9,946 bases of DNA from Planctomycetaceae bacterium (GTDB lineage: Bacteria > Planctomycetota > Planctomycetia > Pirellulales > Thermoguttaceae), in NCBI GenBank assembly GCA_031259095.1, contig JAIRLW010000075.1, positions 1 through 9,946 of the forward strand. The letters are read 5' to 3'. Shown here in pieces: positions 7,171-9,946 of the stretch. The position numbers and the translations under genes were made by a program. Position 1 is the first letter of the stretch. Each line of letters opens with the position of its first letter. The notes beneath the pieces were generated by a model. The model had not been told where the DNA came from and searched no databases. It saw only the letters and a list, made by a program, of their open reading frames with translations.

Positions 7171-7208
7171 AGCGAGCCCTTCGCCGAAGGGTCGCGCCGG
7201 TTGCTATC
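7171..7208. repeat. REP-like hairpin, second copy of the 90-137 type
   Basis: GCGA-g-CCCTTC-gcc-GAAGGG-TCGC forms a 10-bp stem with one bulged base (7172-7195), followed by GCCGG and TTGCTATC. The layout, GCGA then a hairpin with gcc loop then GGTCGCGC then a CTATC or GATAG word, matches 90-137. It begins 74 bases past the pyrC stop and could also act on the end of the pyrC transcript, though no T-tract follows. Confidence 0.5.
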
Positions 7209-7314
7209 AATTCAAACGGACAGGTTCCCCCCCATCACTTGCCCATTTTAATATTTGATTTTTTGCCAAAAACATTGCCAAAAATCCGACCAAACATTTT
7301 ACAAAATTTTCCAT
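7207..7314 (-). CDS. putative 35-residue hydrophobic small protein
   Basis: Not recognised. On the minus strand a clear AAGGAG (7322-7327) precedes two adjacent ATG codons. The second (7314) is chosen because it sits at the ideal 7-base spacing; the first (7317) would leave only 4. The product starts MENF, has a hydrophobic core VKCLVGFLAMFLA that is short for a full membrane helix, and then a polar tail containing KWASDGGEPVRLN. The frame ends with TGA at the edge of the REP-like hairpin, which may serve as its 3' structure. It is the only candidate coding region between pyrC and the flavoprotein gene. The strong ribosome binding site stands out because the larger genes here have none. Against it: very short, alone, and no clear promoter. 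Confidence 0.4.
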   Translation of the reverse strand: MENFVKCLVGFLAMFLAKNQILKWASDGGEPVRLN

Positions 7315-7317
7315 CAT

Positions 7318-7700
7318 GATACTCCTTATTTTCTAAGGTTTTACTGAAATAATTGCGAAACGTTGCCGAAAAAAACGGCAAAAAAGCATATCGCAATCGA
7401 ATCAGATTCACCGTTTACGCCGAATCAGACAAAATTGTCAAGCAAAAAATTTTCTTTTTTGACAGATTTCCGAAAAAATTCCCAGCGTTCACAGGCTGGT
7501 TATTAATTTAGGTCAACAAAAGGCAGGCAATCCTGTTTCCCGAAAGTCTTTCAGGAGAAATAATAAATAATCACCTAACTCTATTGAAGGCTATTGCCTT
7601 TGCCGGCATCCGGTTATAAAATCAATGAACATTTTTAACCGTAAATTCCGCCTTGCCATTTCCAAAATTTTTCCTTTCCAATTTTCCATTTTTAATTTCG
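7318..7700. other. AT-rich intergenic region before the flavoprotein gene
   Basis: No further gene was found. It holds an A/T-rich hairpin TTGCCG/CGGCAA with a seven-A loop near 7354-7372. It also holds GACAA-aa-TTGTC at about 7428-7439, overlapping a minus-strand TTGACA (7436-7441) that has no convincing -10. A plus-strand TTGACA lies at 7459-7464, likewise without a -10. The last 50 bases before the ATG at 7701 are pyrimidine-rich, with repeated TTTCC and CCATTT words and no Shine-Dalgarno. Confidence 0.5.
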
Positions 7701-8534
7701 ATGTTACCGATTCTGAAAAACGACGAAATCGCACCGAATATTTTTGAGATGGTTGTTGAACATCCGCGCTTAGCGCAAAAAGCGCAGCCGGGACATTTTG
7801 TGATTGTTATGTCGGATTCCGAAGTGAGTGAACGGATTCCATTGACCATTGCCGACTTTGACCGTAAGGCAGGAACAATTACGTTAGTTATTATGGCAAT
7901 CGGAACTTCGACGAAAAAATTGGTTCGGTTGAAAGCGGGTGAACAACTTTCCGCGATGATTGGACCTCTTGGTCATGCGAGCGAGTTGGAACATTTTGGT
8001 ACGGTGGTGATGGTTGCCGGAGGAGTTGGAACGGCGCCGGTGTACCCGATTGCCCGTGCTTTACGGGAAATGGGTAATCGGGTTCTTTCGATTCAGGGAG
8101 TCAGAACGAAGGAACTCCTTTTCTGGACAGAAAAACTTTCAGCAGTCAGCAATGAACATATTATTACAACCGATGACGGAAGTGCGGGACGAAAAGCATT
8201 GGTGACCGAACCGCTTCGGGAAATTCTCGAAACGGAAAAAAATAAAGCCGGTTGCGTTTATATGATCGGTCCGGCAATCATGATGAAATTCTGTGCGAAA
8301 ACAATTGCGCCGTTTGGCGTGAAAGGGATTGCCAGTTTAAACAGTGTGATGATTGACGGAACCGGCATGTGCGGCGGTTGTCGGGTGAAAATTGGTAACG
8401 ATACAAAATTTACCTGCGTGGACGGTCCCGAATTTGACGCATCGCTCATCGATTGGGACATTCTGTTGACTCGCCAAAAAATGTATTGCGAAGAAGAACA
8501 ATGTTCTTTAAATCATTATCAGTATAACCAATAA
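7701..8534 (+). CDS. NfnA/SudB-like FAD/NAD-binding [2Fe-2S] subunit (sulfide/dihydroorotate dehydrogenase-like)
   Basis: A 277-residue ferredoxin-reductase-type flavoprotein. The N-terminal beta-barrel carries the flavin segment GHFVIVMSDSEVSERIPLTIADFD (about 31-54). The NAD(P)-binding half begins with VAGGVGTAPVYPIARAL (105-121) and includes TTDDGSAGRK (156-165). The C-terminal cluster motif is DGTGMCGGC with a later FTCVDGPEFD: Asp219, Cys224, Cys227 and Cys239. The Asp-plus-three-Cys set matches the small subunit of NADH-dependent ferredoxin:NADP oxidoreductase (NfnA) better than PyrK, which uses four Cys. Annotation pipelines often call such proteins PyrK. Its usual partner, a GltA-like NfnB, does not follow, and no PyrD is present, so its partner must be elsewhere. 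The ATG at 7701 aligns with the family start (MLPILKNDEIAPNIFEM); the TTG 48 bases earlier would add an implausible extension. Confidence 0.85.
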   Translation: MLPILKNDEIAPNIFEMVVEHPRLAQKAQPGHFVIVMSDSEVSERIPLTIADFDRKAGTITLVIMAIGTSTKKLVRLKAGEQLSAMIGPLGHASELEHFGTVVMVAGGVGTAPVYPIARALREMGNRVLSIQGVRTKELLFWTEKLSAVSNEHIITTDDGSAGRKALVTEPLREILETEKNKAGCVYMIGPAIMMKFCAKTIAPFGVKGIASLNSVMIDGTGMCGGCRVKIGNDTKFTCVDGPEFDASLIDWDILLTRQKMYCEEEQCSLNHYQYNQ

Positions 8535-8567
8535 ACAGTTACGAAAAATATAAATCACAATAGGGAA

Positions 8568-8675
8568 CTTCTAAAAACTTATTTCTTCACCAACTAACAT
8601 TGACCGAAATCGACTAAAATCGATTTTAGTCGATTTTGGTCGATTTTGATCGATCAAAAAATGAGTTTTTAGAAG
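8568..8675. repeat. 108-bp nested inverted-repeat element upstream of purE
   Basis: Outer arms of 17 bp (8568-8584 and 8659-8675, CTTCTAAAAACTTATTT with its complement, one mismatch) enclose a 40-bp palindrome at 8602-8641. It lies wholly between the flavoprotein stop and the purE ATG. The size and terminal inverted repeats resemble a miniature transposable element, but no obvious target-site duplication flanks it. If transcribed it would form a strong two-tier hairpin in the purE leader. After it comes a tandem CCAATAATAAA (two copies) running up to the ATG. Confidence 0.6.
8602..8641. repeat. 40-bp near-perfect palindrome with 10-bp internal period
   Basis: The two 20-base halves are reverse complements except at one position, which is a G-T pair. 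The inner 22 bp (8611-8632) is a perfect palindrome centred on ATCGAT. From 8611 to 8650 the sequence also reads as successive 10-mers CGACTAAAAT, CGATTTTAGT, CGATTTTGGT and CGATTTTGAT, one per helical turn. It could be an operator array or a cruciform/hairpin; no known regulator site was recognised. Confidence 0.65.
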
Positions 8676-8701
8676 GCGCCAATAATAAACCAATAATAAA
8701 A

Positions 8702-9205
8702 ATGACGCAAGTTGGTATTTTAATGGGCAGCGACAGCGATTGGCAAAAAATTAACGGTGTTGCTAAGGCGTTGGACGAATTTGGCATTCTGTATGAAGTC
8801 GAGGTGATGAGTGCGCATCGAACGCCGGATTTGGTCAAACAATATGCCGAAGAAGCGGCGGAACGCGGTATTTTGGTGATTATTTGTGCGGCGGGCGGAG
8901 CGGCTCATTTGGCTGGCACGGTTGCCGCGCACACCACGCTTCCCGTAATCGGCATTCCCGTAACAACCGAACTTTCCGGCGGTCTTGATTCCTTACTCTC
9001 CACCGTTCAAATGCCGGGCGATATTCCGGTCGCCACCGTTGGAGTCGGCGCAGGAGGCGCACGCAACGCCGGAATTCTTGCCGTCCAGATTCTCGCTCTC
9101 CAGAATCCAATATTAAAACAAAAATTAATCGATTTCCGAAAAAGTCTCGTTATAAAAATATCCGAAAAAAATGAAAAATTGAAAAAAATCATAATTATTC
9201 AATAG
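8702..9205 (+). CDS. purE: N5-carboxyaminoimidazole ribonucleotide mutase, class I
   Basis: PurE converts N5-CAIR to CAIR in purine synthesis and works as a cytoplasmic octamer. The 167-residue product has the full set of family motifs: MGSDSDW (8-14), MSAHRTPD with His39 (36-43), CAAGGAAHLAG with His69 (62-72), GGLDSLLSTVQMPGDIPVATV (93-113) and GAGGARNAG. The class I type normally depends on PurK, whose gene often follows purE; no purK is in the window. After about residue 140 there is a lysine-rich tail ending KKIIIIQ. The ATG at 8702 directly precedes TQVGILMGSDSDW, the usual amino terminus; a TTG at 8636 lies inside the palindrome and was rejected. No Shine-Dalgarno is seen. Confidence 0.95.
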   Translation: MTQVGILMGSDSDWQKINGVAKALDEFGILYEVEVMSAHRTPDLVKQYAEEAAERGILVIICAAGGAAHLAGTVAAHTTLPVIGIPVTTELSGGLDSLLSTVQMPGDIPVATVGVGAGGARNAGILAVQILALQNPILKQKLIDFRKSLVIKISEKNEKLKKIIIIQ

Positions 9206-9258
9206 AATTTTCCTGACTATTTCATCTTTTTGAGGGGTATGTCAACAATCAAGAGGTA

Positions 9259-9282
9259 GGCGATGTTTCGCCAAAATTTTTT
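9259..9282 (+). terminator. weak candidate intrinsic terminator after purE
   Basis: A 5-bp stem GGCGA-tgtt-TCGCC (9259-9272) is followed by AAAATTTTTT, 53 bases beyond the purE stop codon. The stem is short and the T-run is delayed by four A residues, so efficiency is doubtful. Confidence 0.4.
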
Positions 9283-9647
9283 AGTTAATACTGGATTTTT
9301 GCAAAGTTGTGTTTCACACTGTAAATAAAAGATTTTGATTTATTAAAAACGTCTGATTTTACCATATTATTGCATTAAATATTATATTTCTTAAATCGTT
9401 CTAAAAATCAATATGCTGAAAAATAAAAGATTTCATGAATATGGTTTCAATAATATTTGCAAATTTTCGTTTCATAATGTGCGGAAATTGAGTAAAATTG
9501 GACTATAAGTCCTTTTGATATAACTAGTTATAAATTTTGCAAAAGTCCAGTTTGTATTTTATGGCAACGAATCATTACAAATTTTAATTTATTTACTAGT
9601 AAAATTATCTGAATTGAACATGGTAATCCTTTCTTAAAGGGTTATGA
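9283..9647. other. very AT-rich intergenic stretch with two ACTAGT palindromes
   Basis: No coding sequence was found. It contains a small hairpin GGACT-ata-AGTCC (9500-9512), a perfect 14-bp palindrome TATAACTAGTTATA (9519-9532) and a perfect 12-bp palindrome TTTACTAGTAAA (9592-9603). The two ACTAGT cores are 72 bp apart. The strong terminator just downstream suggests that something in this stretch may be transcribed rightward. Confidence 0.4.
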
Positions 9648-9687
9648 AACGGCTACACTTTTTTCAAGAGCTGTAGCCGTTTTTTTT
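9648..9687 (+). terminator. strong intrinsic terminator
   Basis: A perfect 10-bp stem AACGGCTACA/TGTAGCCGTT (9648-9657 with 9672-9681) and a 14-base loop are followed at once by a run of T residues. This is the best terminator in the window, but it lies over 440 bases past purE with no gene between. It may end a long purE read-through transcript or a small RNA. Confidence 0.8.
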
Positions 9688-9750
9688 ATTAAAATCAGGA
9701 GCGGCACTCTCACCTGAAAACGATAGAATATCTACATTAAAAGGGAGATT

Positions 9751-9771
9751 TTCCCCCATTAAATGTGGGAA
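9751..9771. repeat. short hairpin in the right-end spacer
   Basis: TTCCC-c-CAT-taa-ATG-t-GGGAA forms an 8-bp stem with one mismatch. AAGGGAG before and AGAGGGAG after add to a purine-rich context. No role could be assigned. Confidence 0.35.
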
Positions 9772-9831
9772 TTTTAGAGGGAGTTAAGACCTTAAAAAAT
9801 CCTAAATACAGAAATAAAAAGAAGAGTAATA

Positions 9832-9924
9832 TATCAGTGGAATTTTTATTTTGTGATCAACTTCATGATATTTTTCCTACGCCCTGAAAGGGCAATATAA
9901 GCCAGCCCTACCCAACGGGTAGGG
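9832..9924. repeat. hairpin repeat of the GCCCTGAAAGGGC type, near window end
   Basis: TATCAGTGGAAT (9832-9843) is followed by hairpin GCCCTGAAAGGGC (9881-9893) and a perfect stem CCCTACCC-aac-GGGTAGGG (9906-9924). The order, a GCCCTGAAAGGGC hairpin then CAGCCC...GGGTT, resembles extragenic repeats widespread in genomes with REP-associated tyrosine transposases. The TATCAGTGGAAT word is the complement of the tail of the 4450-4601 element. The element may continue past the window. Confidence 0.55.
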
Positions 9925-9946
9925 TTCAAAGTACCCACACAATTTC

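Noticed and set aside
7413..7441. Sigma70 promoter for the small minus-strand ORF using TTGACA at 7436-7441
   Set aside because: The expected -10 position reads GTAAAC or TAAACG, a poor match, so no promoter is annotated.
7653..7700. Upstream TTG start extending the flavoprotein by 16 residues
   Set aside because: The extra residues are hydrophobic noise from a pyrimidine-rich leader; the family begins at MLPILKNDEIAPN.
7701..8534. Calling this gene pyrK
   Set aside because: The cluster motif has Asp plus three Cys (NfnA/SudB type) rather than four Cys, and there is no pyrD beside it; proximity to pyrC alone is not enough.
8636..8701. Upstream TTG start extending PurE by 22 residues
   Set aside because: The extension is encoded by the palindromic repeat; the ATG at 8702 gives the canonical PurE amino terminus.
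9901..9946. tRNA-like GGGTTCAAAGTACCC at the right end
   Set aside because: It superficially resembles a T-arm but no acceptor, D-arm or anticodon arm accompanies it; it belongs to the hairpin repeat.

Overview
The window carries six recognisable protein-coding genes, one plausible small ORF, and four long, AT-rich, repeat-laden intergenic regions. No rRNA, tRNA, CRISPR array or transposase gene was seen. The genes look like low-to-medium GC bacterial chromosome; intergenic DNA is clearly more AT-rich. Most genes start without a Shine-Dalgarno sequence. That feature, together with the class I dihydroorotase, the solitary NfnA/SudB-like flavoprotein, the DUF5690-type carrier and the GC-rich hairpin repeats, is compatible with Planctomycetota or a neighbouring PVC/Bacteroidota-type lineage. 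This placement is a tentative inference.

Left half, minus strand (471-3996): a phosphonate module. A 12-segment MFS carrier resembling DUF5690 (2485-3843) is followed after 130 bases by a 627-residue fusion of phosphonoacetaldehyde hydrolase (PhnX, N-terminal) and 2-aminoethylphosphonate:pyruvate transaminase (PhnW, C-terminal) at 471-2354. Together the two activities would convert 2-aminoethylphosphonate to acetaldehyde and phosphate, with pyruvate becoming alanine. Upstream of the carrier lie four contiguous 11-bp direct repeats (3953-3996) reading CTTAA[CT] on the coding strand, next to a perfect TATAAT box. This is the architecture of a Pho box and suggests phosphate-starvation control. 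The carrier is then the obvious candidate for phosphonate uptake. This is the most interesting observation in the window.

Right half, plus strand (4629-9280): metabolic genes. A DRE-TIM (HMGL-like) aldolase-superfamily enzyme of unassigned substrate (4736-5707) has its own sigma70-like promoter. It is followed by dihydroorotase PyrC (5832-7097), an NfnA/SudB-like FAD/NAD/[2Fe-2S] subunit with no partner gene in view (7701-8534), and PurE (8702-9205). The genes share direction but are separated by 124, 603 and 167 bases, most gaps holding strong hairpins, so they need not form one operon.

Gene-free stretches: 1-470 holds a REP-like hairpin cluster, a 14-bp palindrome and a candidate phnXW terminator. 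3844-4735 holds the Pho-box-like promoter, a degenerate CACGAAA-type palindrome, a four-hairpin GC-rich repeat and the aldolase promoter. 7098-7700 holds a second REP-like hairpin and a 35-codon ORF on the minus strand with an AAGGAG ribosome binding site. 8535-8701 holds a nested inverted-repeat element before purE. 9206-9946 holds a weak purE terminator, two ACTAGT-centred palindromes, a strong intrinsic terminator with no gene before it, and a further hairpin repeat cut by the window end.
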